Source: Oncomelania hupensis (lineage: Eukaryota; Mollusca; Gastropoda; Littorinimorpha; Pomatiopsidae). Taken from it: a DNA stretch of 64,000 bases. The notes under the pieces are model-generated. The model saw only the letters and a program-made list of their open reading frames with translations. It did not search any database and was not told where the DNA came from. Positions 1 to 9,954 of this stretch are shown here, in pieces. The stretch spans positions 3,179,421-3,243,420 of the forward strand of contig CM072522.1 of assembly GCA_036898135.1 (NCBI GenBank), in the 5' to 3' direction. Made by a program: the position numbers and the translations under genes. Within the stretch, counting starts at the first letter, position 1, and every line of letters begins with the position of its first letter.

Positions 1-56
<56 letters not shown>
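1..56. repeat. (AT)n microsatellite
   Basis: Uninterrupted AT dinucleotides run from the window edge, so the full length is unknown. No coding potential. Confidence 0.98.
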
Positions 57-58
<2 letters not shown>

Positions 59-194
59 TCTTTTTTACGATTTAGTATTATTTCAATATGCTCAAATCAG
101 AGAATTCATTTCTTAGATTTTATAGTAATATATATTTTGTTACCAGGGCTACTTAAACGTGAATGTATGGTATAAAACAATGTCAAAATTTTAT

Positions 195-360
195 ATACAT
201 TAATTATTATTATTATTATTATTATGATTATATTATTATTATTGATCTCAGTATTATTAATATTATTTACTATACTACTACTACTACTACTTACTACTAC
301 TACTACTACTAATTATTATTATTATTCATTAATTATTATTTTTATTATTAATATTAAATA
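195..360. repeat. ATT/ACT trinucleotide-rich low-complexity tract
   Basis: Runs of ATT, TAT and ACT triplets with interruptions. The surrounding 57-430 region is AT-rich and shows nothing else. Confidence 0.9.
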
Positions 361-463
361 TTATTTACGATTTAGGTCTTATATTGATTAGCTCAAAGGA
401 TTCAGTTATTAAATAGATTGTTTAGTAATTACTAATAGTAATTGACCCCAGGCGTTTCTGATG

Positions 464-1031
464 CTGTAATGCGGCATTTGCAAAGAAAAATCAAGGAACC
501 AAGCATGACGCCATCATTTATCCGACAAAAAAATGAATTTCTAGTATTTTGCTACGCTAGCAAAAAAGATGGAGATTCATTAGCCATAGTCGAATGTTGT
601 CCCTCCACCTCTTTTTCGGACCCCCTCCTTCTTCTAACCTTCCTGCACTGTGGCCTTGTGCAGATGGTCCCTATGCAAAGCCTGATGATCTGGTGACGTG
701 GCCATACATCTCGGAGTTTCTTTTTTCAACCACTGTTAGCATGTCATCGTGTTGTCCAATGGCTTGTGTGATGGTCCTGCCGAATCGTCGTTGAGATGTG
801 TTGGGTAAATAGGAAATGCCTCAGAAGTCTCTGTAGACCCTCATCTCCCTGCTTATGATTCTTCGTTGTAGACTGCAATATTATAATTGGTTAGTAATAA
901 TACAGGGATTCTGAAGCTGGATGCGGCATTTGCCAAAAATCAAGGAACCAAGATGACGCCATCATTTATCCGACAAAAAAAGGGAATTTCTAGTATTTTG
1001 CTTGCTAGCAAAACAAGAGGAGATTCATTAG
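464..1031 (+). repeat. ~125-bp direct duplication flanking an RTE fragment
   Basis: The stretch at about 464-582 (atgcggcatttgcaaa..., gacgccatcatttatccgac..., gagattcattag) recurs at about 908-1029 with a few substitutions and small indels. An inverted RTE-LINE fragment lies between the copies. The repeated DNA belongs to the N-terminal part of the PIN/CXC pseudogene that continues to the right. It may be a local duplication that captured the LINE fragment, because it is much longer than ordinary LINE target duplications. Confidence 0.75.
591..872 (-). mobile_element. RTE-type LINE fragment (C-terminal region)
   Basis: This stretch matches, with about 10-15% difference and indels, the part of the full-length RTE at 20752-23859 that encodes the post-RT C-terminal region (KLRWYGHV and CYRRLL motifs, minus strand). 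It lacks both the 3' tail and everything upstream, so it is an old, internally derived fragment. All reading frames are broken. Confidence 0.85.
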
Positions 1032-1635
1032 AGATCAGTGAGGGTGACTTTGTACACGTTGCTTGTCGTCACAACTTAACTAACAAAAAATGTATAAAGA
1101 CATACTAGAACAACATTAGTTCAGAATCAAGTTTACGGTCCAGTAGGTCAAGCACAGCGCAGTTTGATTCCAAGAACAGCTGTTAGTTTTGTTCAAAAAC
1201 GGTAGACAAAACTGAAAAAAGGCGTCTACAACCAAAAGATGAGTGGTATACAGTTCGAACATTGGAATATAAAGAAACTCTTTACATGGCTTGTGCAAAG
1301 CGCAGTAATGATGACTGGGCACAAAAGGTCACTGCAAGACTGGAACTTGTTAGTGATTTAGTTGCTGCAGATGCAGTGTATCACAAAGATTGTAACAGTC
1401 GATTTCAGTCATTGAAGAGACCTCAGGAAACTGCTTCAGATCAGCAGAATTAGCAAGCAAAACGTGGCCGCCAAAAAAATGAAGCCTTGGCTGAGGCCTT
1501 TCAGAAAGTTGCGCGTTTTCTTGAAGAAAATGACGATGACCAGATCACTATAAATGATTTGATCTCAAAGATGAAAGAAATCAATGGAGGGGATGAAGCA
1601 TACAGCTATCCCAAGATGAAACACGAATTAAAGAA
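1032..1635 (+). pseudogene. N-terminal part of PIN/CXC multi-domain gene, interrupted
   Basis: Broken frames read through a Cys/His-containing segment (SNDDWAQKVTARLELVSDL, AADAVYHKDCNSRF at 1262-1453) and then, after a stop, an acidic segment (EAFQKVARFLEENDDDQIT, 1487 onward). This is the N-terminal portion of a large, multi-copy protein type that I recognise from predicted proteins of cnidarians, molluscs and arthropods. The reading frame is cut at 1635 by the LINE inserted here. It resumes at 5258 after a duplicated acgaattaaagaa. Several in-frame stops (about 1108, 1195, 1453) show it is dead. The function of this region is unknown; a zinc-binding role is only suggested by the spaced C/H residues. 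Confidence 0.6.
1623..1635 (+). repeat. Target-site duplication, left copy (acgaattaaagaa)
   Basis: The same 13 bases occur at 5245-5257, immediately after the (AACC)n tail of the LINE. Removing the LINE and one copy joins the two parts of the PIN/CXC pseudogene (MKHELK then KHFGDYVIITC). Confidence 0.85.
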
Positions 1636-3640
1636 TTGGATAAAATGCAGATCAGAAGTAAATTTTAAAGACATGAAAAAAGCTAAAATTAAATGTAACA
1701 AAATAATAGCGCTTGAAAAAAAAAATTTTTGGTCTGACTATTGTAAATCTGAAATTAATACTTCCAAAGATGCTATCAAGGTATGGAAGAAACTTTCAGA
1801 AATGAAAAATGGATTTCAGCTTCCACAATGTCCTTTAAAATTAATAGATAATGATTTCCCTACTCCTAAAGAAAAAGCTGAAGAAGTTGTAAAAGTATTT
1901 GCAAAATCTAGTAATTCTAATAATTTGTCACATCATATTAAAAATGAAAGAGAAATATTAGAAAATACTGTAGAATATAATGCGCCCCCACAAGATAATA
2001 ATTTATATATTAATTCAGAAATTAGAATTAAAGAAGTTAAAAATGCTATTTTAGACTTGGGAAGAAAACGATCAGCTGTAGGATTGGATGGAATATCCTA
2101 TAATTTATTAATGCATCTCCCTGATAAATGGATAACTATTTTACATACAATTATTAACAAATGTTGGATAACTGGCAGCCTGCCCGATTCTTGGAAGTCT
2201 TCTTTGGTAATACCTATATTAAAATCAGGGAAACCTCGGGCAGTTTTGTCAAGTTATAGACCCATTTCCTTAACATCTCACACTTGTAAAATAATGGAAA
2301 AAATTATATTACAAATGATTTCATATTATTGTATTAAACAAAATAGTATACCTGTAAATCAGGCAGGGTTTCAGAAAGGGAGGTCGACAACAGATCATAT
2401 TGTTAAAATTACCACACATATAAAAAGACAATTTGCAAAGAGAAAAAGTGTTTTGGCTACATTTTTTGACGTAACAAAAGCATACGACAGTCTGGCATGC
2501 TAGACTGATGTATAAATTAAAACAAATTGGGTTGTCTGGTCGTATATATAATTACATTAGTACTTTTTTGAAAAATAGAAATATAAAGGTTAAGGTGGGG
2601 AACTCATATTCTTCTGGTTTTGCTACTGATATGGGAATTCCACAAGGTTCTATAATCTCTCCAATTTTATTTAATATATTAATTTATGACTTGCCAACAG
2701 TTTTAGTTAATAGATTAACGCTTGCTCAATATGCAGATGATCTAGCTATATGGATGAACGTCAATTTAAAAAAGAAAACCTCTTTGTATGAAATAAAACA
2801 GATTGAAAAATTATATCAAAAAGAAATAAACAACATCATCTAGTTTATGAATCAAAATGGTCTCGAACTGTCAAAAGAAAAAACAAATTTGGTACTTTTT
2901 AATAATGGTCAGGAACCAAGACAACTTCCAAAATTAGTAATTGAAAATGAAGAACTAAAATATGTTAAAGAGGTGAAATTTTTAGGAGTATATTTAACAT
3001 AGGGGTGTCGGATAGTGCAGTGGTTGGAGCACTCGCTACTGTGTCGAAAGTGAAGCACCGTCCGGTGCGGTTAGCACTTGGATGGGTGACCGCTAAGGTG
3101 TGAAGCGACAAACAACAACGCCCCCAGTTGACTCAACTGTGATTGAGTACCTACTCTCTTGAGGGTGGGGAAGGTAAAGCAGCGAGGGAGAGAGTTGGGC
3201 ATCACCCTCATTACGCTGGCCCAAGATAAGTGTGATCTCCAACATCACGCTCCCCTACGGCCACAAGGCTATGGGACTACCTTTACCTTTTTTTTTTTTA
3301 TATTTAACATGCAAGTTACATTGGAAAAGACACATAGAGTATGTAATACAAAAGGCTGTTAGAAGTTATAACCTATTGAAAATTATCAGCAAACAATCTT
3401 GGGGACAAGATGTAAAAACATTAGTTCATTTAGCTAATGCCCTAGTGAGATCAAAGTTAACATATGGACAGGAAGCATATTTTTCTTCTTCAAATTGTTA
3501 CTTTAAAAAGTTACAAAGCGTAGACTGTAAGGCAATAAAATTAGCTTTAGGAGTGCCTATTCAAACAAAAACTACAGAAGCATATAAACTTGCAGGAATT
3601 ATGAACTTAGATTAATATAGGAGATTATCTTGTGCGAAAT
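1636..3640 (+). pseudogene. LINE reverse transcriptase (broken)
   Basis: RT blocks appear in order. RSAVGLDGISYNLL and SYRPISLTSHTCKIMEK lie before 2290. QAGFQKGRSTTDHI and FFDVTKAYDSL run to about 2500. GIPQGSIISPILFN and the catalytic QYADDLAIW lie between 2630 and 2760. The post-RT segment FLGVYLT is followed, after the SINE, by CKLHWKRHIEYV and RSKLTYGQEAYF. The frame is broken by a one-base indel near 2490, where WHAR is split (SLAC stop), by a stop at 2843 and by the SINE. The catalytic YADD is intact, but the copy cannot make an active protein. Confidence 0.9.
3001..3298 (+). mobile_element. 5S rRNA/tRNA-like chimeric SINE, copy 1
   Basis: About 300 bp ending in a T-rich tail, inserted in the LINE with target duplication tatatttaacat (2989-3000 and 3299-3310). 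The head has a tRNA A-box-like ggatagtgcagtggttgg. It is followed by a segment matching the 5S rRNA internal promoter: gaagcaccgtccggtgcggt, then the box-C region ttagcacttggatgggtgac at 3071-3090. The rest (ccagttgactcaactg..., ggccacaaggctatgggact) is shared with a second copy at 31145-31428. It is non-autonomous and predicted to be Pol III transcribed. Confidence 0.85.
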
Positions 3641-3643
3641 ATA

Positions 3644-4020
3644 CAGGGTGTTCCAAAAGTCTTGGGCACATTTTGACATTGAATATTTCCGAAACTATTA
3701 AGGATATAAAAACGCTTCTGGTAAATTCAGAAAGCTTGTAATCTCAATTTTTACATGGAATGTTCAAAGATGTTCAATGTGAGCACCATTGGTCACACGA
3801 CACACATCAAGCCGATAGTCAAATTCTTGCCAAACGCGTCCCTGCATTTTCTGATTGAGTGAAGGCCATTAATGAGTCTGAAAAGAAATAAAGAAATCAA
3901 CAGCTTTACAAAAAACTTAATGTAATTAGCTTTAAAATGGCACAACTTTTATCTTACTACCATTCATAGTAATTGAGATATGGGGACTTCAAATGTGCCC
4001 AAGACTTTTGGAACACCCTG
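3644..4020 (-). mobile_element. Non-autonomous mariner/Tc1-type element (377 bp)
   Basis: Perfect 30-bp terminal inverted repeats starting CAGGGTGTTCCAAAAG occur at 3644-3673 and 3991-4020. They are flanked by TA on both sides (3642-3643, 4021-4022), the target duplication of the Tc1/mariner superfamily. On the minus strand about 3770-3850 reads as the end of a transposase (EFDYRLDVCRVTNGAHIEH), so this is an internal-deletion derivative of an autonomous element. No complete catalytic domain remains. Confidence 0.92.
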
Positions 4021-4023
4021 TAT

Positions 4024-5094
4024 AATCAGAGCTAAAGCTGTAAACAATAGTACAGATGAAGAGATTAGTATTAGATCGGATGTAGATTTTCCAAAACATG
4101 GCCAAAAGGTGCACTCTTTTCAAACAATAGCAACATACACTAAAGATCTTATTCAGTTAGATTTAACACATATTGATAATTTATGTAAGGATACAATATC
4201 ACCAGTACCTCCATGGGAACTTGAAACAGCACATTATGATATACATTATTGTAATGAAAAAAAGAGTCAAAATCCGAATTTATTGCAGTTGAAGTTCGGA
4301 ATCATTTATGTGAAAAATATTCAGAAAAATTAAAAGTATACACTGACGGATCTGTTTTAGAAACAGGGGAAACAGGAGCTGCTTTTGTTATATCAGATTT
4401 GAAAATATCAGAATCATTTTATATAGGAAATGGTTATTCTATTTTTACTGCGGAATTAATTGCTATATTAATGGCTCTAAATAAAATTTCTAGTTTATGT
4501 CTGAATATATTTAGTATAGTTCTATGCGTAGATTCTCGATCTGTTTTAGAAGCTCTAAAATCTAATATTACCTGTGAACGAAAAGAGATTATTTTTGAGA
4601 TTAATAACGTTATTCATGGATTGATAATTAGTGGTACTGAAGTGACCTTTTGCTGGATTCCATCGCATTGTGGATTTCTATATAATGATTGGGCTGATCA
4701 TGCTGCAAAATTAGGGGCATTAAATATTAATTCCTTATCAGTTAAATTAAATCTGTCTTCCAAAGAGATTCAAAATAATATTGAAAATGATATTGTAAAG
4801 AAACTTCAGTTCCATACAAACTATAACAATCTTCGTGGATTTCCCAGATCAGTTTCATCTTTAGCAAACAGAATATTATTAAATTCAATTAAAACCAAAT
4901 ATTGTAAAAATGTAAAGTGCATTTGTGATGAACCTTTAACTCTAAAACATATATTATTTCATTGCATTCAGGTTCATCCTCTTTTGCCCCTTGAAGTAAA
5001 TACTATAACATCAGTTAAAAACATTAGCAATGAATTGAGTGTGGGATTGGCAAAAGCTCTAATTACTTCTCCAGTCGCTCGTTTTATTTAACTG
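4024..5094 (+). pseudogene. LINE C-terminal region with RNase H
   Basis: After the mariner derivative the same LINE continues. RNase H motifs are visible: KVYTDGSV (first Asp, about 4335), FTAELIAIL (Glu), LCVDSRSVLEAL (Asp), and WIPSHCGFLYNDWADHAAK (His, Asp). A C-terminal C-x-C...H-x4-C segment follows (CKNVKCICDEPLTLKHILFH, about 4905-4965). A frameshift near 4320 separates the first Asp from the 4399-5091 frame. The family uses RNase H during reverse transcription. Confidence 0.85.
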
Positions 5095-5257
5095 ACATTG
5101 TTATTGTTATGTTAGAGAGATAGTAATAGTATCTATGTGTATTTATGTGTTCATGTATGTCTGTTTAAATGCGTGAATCTGTATGTATGGTCTTTATCAT
5201 CTTGATGAAAAAAGACGTTAATAAAACAACCAACCAACCAACCAACGAATTAAAGAA

Positions 5258-7071
5258 ACACTTTGGCGACTACGTTATAATCACATGTGTGGATGAGAAG
5301 GCTAACGTTGTTACGTGCAAAAAAACTGCATCTTCTATTCTGCACTCGTTTTATGCCAGACAAGGTAATGACGAGGAGGCCCAGAGGATACAGATACTCA
5401 AGGCAGCTGCAGAGCTTATTAAAAGTGACATTAAGTCTGTAGCAGCGTCACGTGATGCATACCCCAGTCAGGATGACATTGAGTCATTAAGCTTTAATTT
5501 GCAGTTTGTTCCAGAGTCTCTAAGGCTACTGTTGAGCATTATCTTCTGTGGCAAAGCGGATCTGAAAATTGCATCAGTTGGACGAGTAATAATGCAAGCA
5601 GCTCGCCCAAGGATGTTATTGTGTCCCTTGCCTCTGGGACTAGGCGTGCAGGTGCACCATCTCTTTGCTTCCAAGTTTCTTAATGAAACCCTTCATGCAC
5701 TTGGATTTTCTCCCTCGTACGACGAAATAAAGACTTGTAAAATGAGTGCCGCCATTTCCCCAACCCATGCTGAGAGCACTACCTTTCCCGATGGCCATTT
5801 TACACAGTACATGGCCGACAATCTGGACCACAACACTAATACCATTGACGGTTACAACACATTCCATGGGATGGAAATTATCGCCACTGTGACGCCAAGG
5901 ATGCATGGCAAGCTGATGGTTAAGAGACGAACTAACATCAGATCTGAAGAAATATTAAGAAAGGCTAAAATTGAAATCAAATATTTCAACAGAGAAGAAA
6001 CAGGTGGTCTGAAAAGTCTCAAGCTGGAAAGACTTTAAACACCAATTGTGCAGGACCCAACAATGGAAGTTGAGTTACTCTGGAAGTCCTGCTGGCTGCT
6101 TAAGCCAGACAGACCTTCTTGGTCTGTAGTAATGCAGGCTGTACACCAAAGTGCTTTTCCTGGGCAGTCCTCTGTTCTGTTTTTACCCATGATCGACCTT
6201 AACCCCACAGACAGAACATGCATACTCTCCACTCTGCACTATATTTGTTCTGAAGCAAAAAGAAACAACAAAACTGCACTTCGGACATTTGACCAGCCTC
6301 TCTGGTGGAAGGCTCTTGACATTATACAAAGTAAACCAGAAGAAAGTCATCTTAGGTCAATCATCTTGCGACTTGGACCCTTCCATCTGGAGAAAAGTTT
6401 TCTGGCTTGCATTGGCCACCTTATGGCAGATTCTGGCTTACAAGAAGTCATGTCTCTTGTGTACGCCCCAAATTCAGTGTCAGCAATTTTAAATGGTGAT
6501 GCAGTGGAGCGTGCAGTGCGTGCACACATCATGATAGACACAGCCCTGCATGCCCTTCTTATCGCAGACCTTCTGCAAATCCCTCTTCCAAAATTACCAA
6601 AACCCAGCGACAGCAACATGCACAGTCATACAAGCGAAGTCAGGCGCTGACTTGCAGATTGTCCTGGCAGCTCAACAGGCAGCTAAGCACAAGTACGCGG
6701 CTGTGGTCGGTGAAGACACGGACCTGTTAGTGTTGTTGATATATTACCTGTGTGCCGAAGACCATGATGTCTACTTCTATTCAGACAAACAACTGCAAAA
6801 GAAGAAAGTGTGGGGCATAAAACGACTAGTTGATGTCCTTGGGTTCCCGCTACGTCATCTCCTGTTAGTACTGCACGGCCTTACAGGTTGTGACACCACG
6901 TCCAGGCCCTTTGGCATTGGCAAGGATGTAGCTCTCACAAAACTGAGGTCCAGCACCTGCTTTCAAAAGGCTGCCAAAACTTTTCTGGAGGCATCTTCAG
7001 TGACAGAAATAGAAGCAGCAGGAGAGACAGCCCTTGTACTCCTATTCACAACTTTCCGGCACCTCTCATAA
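5258..7071 (+). pseudogene. PIN-like nuclease domain gene, middle part (broken)
   Basis: Three overlapping frames (5258-6038, 6048-6650, about 6640-7071) together give over 550 residues of one protein. An alpha-helical region contains KKTASSILHSFYARQGNDEE and KASVGRVIMQAARP-like blocks. An unassigned segment follows (PLWWKALDIIQ, LGPFHLEKSFL). Near 6640-6940 there is a FEN1/PIN-like signature, GEDTDLLVLLIYY with clustered acidic residues, then LVLHGLTGCDTTS. I recognise this combination from multi-copy predicted invertebrate proteins but know no assigned function. A nuclease role is inferred from the D-x-D-type motif only. A stop at 6038 and a frameshift near 6640 break it. Confidence 0.7.
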
Positions 7072-7425
7072 AAACTCGTGGGTATCGCCATTATAAATTA
7101 AAACGAGGTTAGAATGAAACCAAGTTCCGGTCTGGCTTGTTTTGCTTTTATCAAAGCTTGATGCGTGACTTTTAAATATGGCAAATTGCCGAAAACGACG
7201 ATTGTTAGAGCCAGAAAACGAGTGGGATAAGTATAAAAACGGTGGAGGAAGTACATGCTCAGTGAAAGGATGCAAAAAACAATCGTAGAGGCCTGTATTT
7301 GTGGCGACTTCGGAGGTGCGTCGATCATCGACAGAAAGTGAAACAGGACCTGAAGACTCTTGTAGTTTTCCATAGCTTCGCCGTCGCAACCTTCACAAAA
7401 CACGAAGTAGTTGACTATGTTAGGC
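7072..7425. other. Unassigned insertion inside the PIN/CXC pseudogene
   Basis: The pseudogene frame is lost at about 7070 and resumes near 7785. This first part of the intervening DNA is not recognised. A short plus-strand frame from 7178 encodes 36 residues including CSVKGC, which resembles the start of a THAP zinc finger, but it stops at once. I see no clear terminal repeats. Confidence 0.4.
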
Positions 7426-7638
7426 GAGCGTTGTGGCCAAGTGGGCTAAGGTGGGACTAACTTGCCTTGTCCACAAGCCAGAAACCAATGGCGCCTGACA
7501 GTTGTGGGTTCGAGCCAGCATCTGGGCGTTATGTTTTTCGAATATTTTTCAAAAATTCACAAATAATGCTAGGTAGGTAGGGTTTAGGCGCGCCACTGGC
7601 GATAGAAAGGGATAATAAACTGCAGCAAAAGAAAAAAA
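7426..7638 (+). mobile_element. tRNA-Leu-like SINE, internally deleted copy
   Basis: Begins gagcgttgtggccaagtggg, with an A box like that of tRNA-Leu, and has a B box gggttcgagcc at about 7507. It ends in an A-rich tail near 7638. Compared with the copy at 48540-48861, it lacks the central GC-rich segment (between cgaatatt and caaaattcac) and part of the 3' region. Retroposed by a partner LINE in trans. Confidence 0.8.
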
Positions 7639-7741
7639 AATGTGAGGGTACGATACTGGTGGCCAGTGACACATGTTATTATTCTTGAATATTTGGAAAT
7701 AACTCACTGAAACACGCGGAGAAAGAAACCGGAAGTATGTT

Positions 7742-8250
7742 TCATTGAGGGGATTCCCGTTGGTGCATAGGATAGCAGAAAAGTGTGAATATGGTGGCAA
7801 AGAACATGATAGAATAGACGAACTGAGGTATCGCACCTTCTGTAGGAAAGTGGCCCTTGGAACAACCTTTGTTCAGGTAAATACGCTGCCCCCAACGTCT
7901 GCGGCTGCACGATTTTACAGTCATCGCGTCTACTGGCAAGTACAAGAGTGGATGGGCAAGCAGCAGGACGCATGCCCAACAACATGTGGATGGAAGCTGA
8001 AGGGCAGCATGCTACTGCCAGTCTGCCAGTGACAACCATGCTTCCTGCTGCTCCACCAAAGCTGCTGAAGATAATCCGATGCTCATGCTCGGGAAATTGT
8101 GATGCCCAATCCCGCTGTTCATGCAGGAGGTACAGGCTTCTTTGTTCTCCTGCCTGCAAGGAGTGCCAAGGTCTTAGCTGCTGCAACACTCCCTCACCGT
8201 ACCCCATCCCGATGAAGTGTAGCAGGATTGGAGCACAAATGTTCAGTCAT
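7742..8250 (+). pseudogene. C-terminal part of the PIN/CXC gene with tesmin/TSO1-like CXC domain
   Basis: The frame at 7785-8032 reads IDELRYRTFCRKV and LPPTSAAARFYSHRVYWQVQ. An overlapping frame (to about 8245) reads PPKLLKIIRCSCSGNCDAQS, then RCSCRRYRLLCSPACKEC and SCC. The CxC...C...CxC...C spacing matches the CXC (tesmin/TSO1-like) cysteine-rich DNA-binding motif. It completes the pseudogene that begins near 0.9 kb. A frameshift lies near 7990-8030. The gene is cut at about 8250, where minus-strand L2 sequence begins. Confidence 0.75.
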
Positions 8251-9954
8251 CATGCGGCACTGAGATCAAGAAGAACAAGCAGTGCGTTACTACCCCCATC
8301 AACCATCCCCAGGAGATCGCTTACAACTCGCAAAAGTGCAGTCTCAGTGCTATGTCCACTTCTGTATGCCGACTGAAACTTGACATGCAAGCTGTTTCCA
8401 TCTAGATGAGACCGTAGCTGATCAGCAACAGCTCGTTCAAGAAGCTTGGATGCAAAAGGCAAGTTGGATACTGGGCGATAGTTACCCAGGACCTCTCGAT
8501 CCAAACTCGACTTCTTCAAAAGAGGAATTACGGCAGCAGATTTGAACGCACGTGGAACAGTGCCAGAGCGCATGCTTGAATTTATGATCTTCTGAAAGAC
8601 CGGCAGTAAAGTCTCAAGAAACTCCAAGACAAACCTAGTGGGTACAGGATCTAAAGCTGAAGTTGTGGGTTTAGCTCTATCAACAAGTTTTCTAACATGT
8701 TCAAGGTTCAGAGGCTCAAAGACTGACAGTGTGTTGACAGCGGATTCACATGCAGCTGGGTAATGCTGAGCTGAATCAGATAGGTCTTCAGAAAACCCAA
8801 CTCTGATTTTGGTGATTTTATCCTCAAAATACAGAGAAAATGAATTTGCAATCGTCTGGTTGTCTATGTCAGGCAGAGCGTCTGAGCAGTCTGGCCTGTT
8901 AAGCAGAGACTGAATGAGAGAAAACATCTTTCTAGGGTCAGATGAGGCATTTTCTAGCTGGGACTGCAAATATGCAGCCTTGGCCTTTTGTATAGCCCTG
9001 GTAGCCCTCAATCTAGCCCGCTTATAACTCTCTACGTCCACAGTCAGACATGTCTTACGCATCTTTCTTTCAGCGCACCTTCTGGCTCGCCGAACAGAGA
9101 TTATGTCCCGACTGAACCAGGGGCTATAGAGACGATTCGCGACTGACCGCGCTTTTTCGGGAACATGTCTGTCCAACAGCTCACGCAGGACAGTATTGTA
9201 TAGACTTACAAGGCTGTCCACGTCAGCGGGAGGACAAGTCAACAGCGGCGATTCTTCGAGATCGCGCCGAAACTGCGACCGATCAATGGCCTTCATATTT
9301 CTACTTTTGACAATAGCTCTCTCCGCACGAGGCCTCGAGAAATCAGTCTGAATCATGACACACTAACGATCTGACATGTGCAAATTATCGGCAACAACAG
9401 ATCTAACAAGACAAACAGGGCGAGTCAAAACAATGTCCAAAGTATGGCCTGCCTCATGTGTAGGCCCAGTCACCATCTGGGAAAATCCAGACTGCGTGAC
9501 CAACTGAGTGAAACGCCTTGCATTCGAAACAGACGGACAGTCAAGGTTAAAGTTGAGATCGCCAACAATGAGTACATCATCAGCAGAAAGTTCTGAGATA
9601 TACCTTTCAAACTCAACAAAGAAATCGCTTATTAGCAATCGATTGGCAGCAGAGGGAGAGGGGCGGTAAATGATTGCCACCCTGACAGTCCGCTTTCCGC
9701 ATGCAAGGCATACCTCAAGAACCTCAAAGTTACAAAACAAACGTTCTTTACATGGGCGCACTTTAAAGTGGCTACGATATACAATGGCTACGCCACCACC
9801 ACGCCGACCTGTAGAGCGAGCTTTATGTAAAATCGAATAGCCCGGAGGAACAAGATCACCAATAGTGGTTTCATCACCCACCTCTCTCAACCAAGTTTCC
9901 GTTAAACAAAGTACATCAATGTCTTTCTCAACAATCAACTCATGGGCATCGACA
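8250..9954 (-). mobile_element. L2-like LINE A, 3' portion: endonuclease and N-terminal RT
   Basis: Read on the minus strand, 9938-9363 encodes the endonuclease (DIDVLCLTETWL, GGGVAIVYRS, VLIVGDLNFNLDC, ending SDR where SDH is expected, then a stop). 9356-8250 encodes the linker and RT up to LLVLLDLSAA (KPTTSALDPVPTRF, NYRPVSNLPFASKLLE, SAYRSGHSTETALL). The RT catalytic half is missing: the element stops at 8250 against the CXC pseudogene. That is the end a LINE normally keeps, so a deletion or rearrangement is likely. It is the continuation of the 12315-13088 segment. Confidence 0.88.

Larger units (their letters stand above)
1636..5244 (+). mobile_element. 5'-truncated I-clade (RNase H-bearing) LINE
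   Basis: The element starts in the linker upstream of reverse transcriptase, so the endonuclease and ORF1 are lost. It then carries RT, a post-RT region and RNase H, and ends in a short UTR with TTAATAAAACAACCAACC, an (AACC)n tail. RNase H downstream of RT places it in the I/Nimb/Ingi group. It is flanked by a 13-bp direct duplication. Two later insertions lie within it, a SINE at 3001-3298 and a mariner derivative at 3644-4020. Without them it is about 2.9 kb. Confidence 0.9.
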
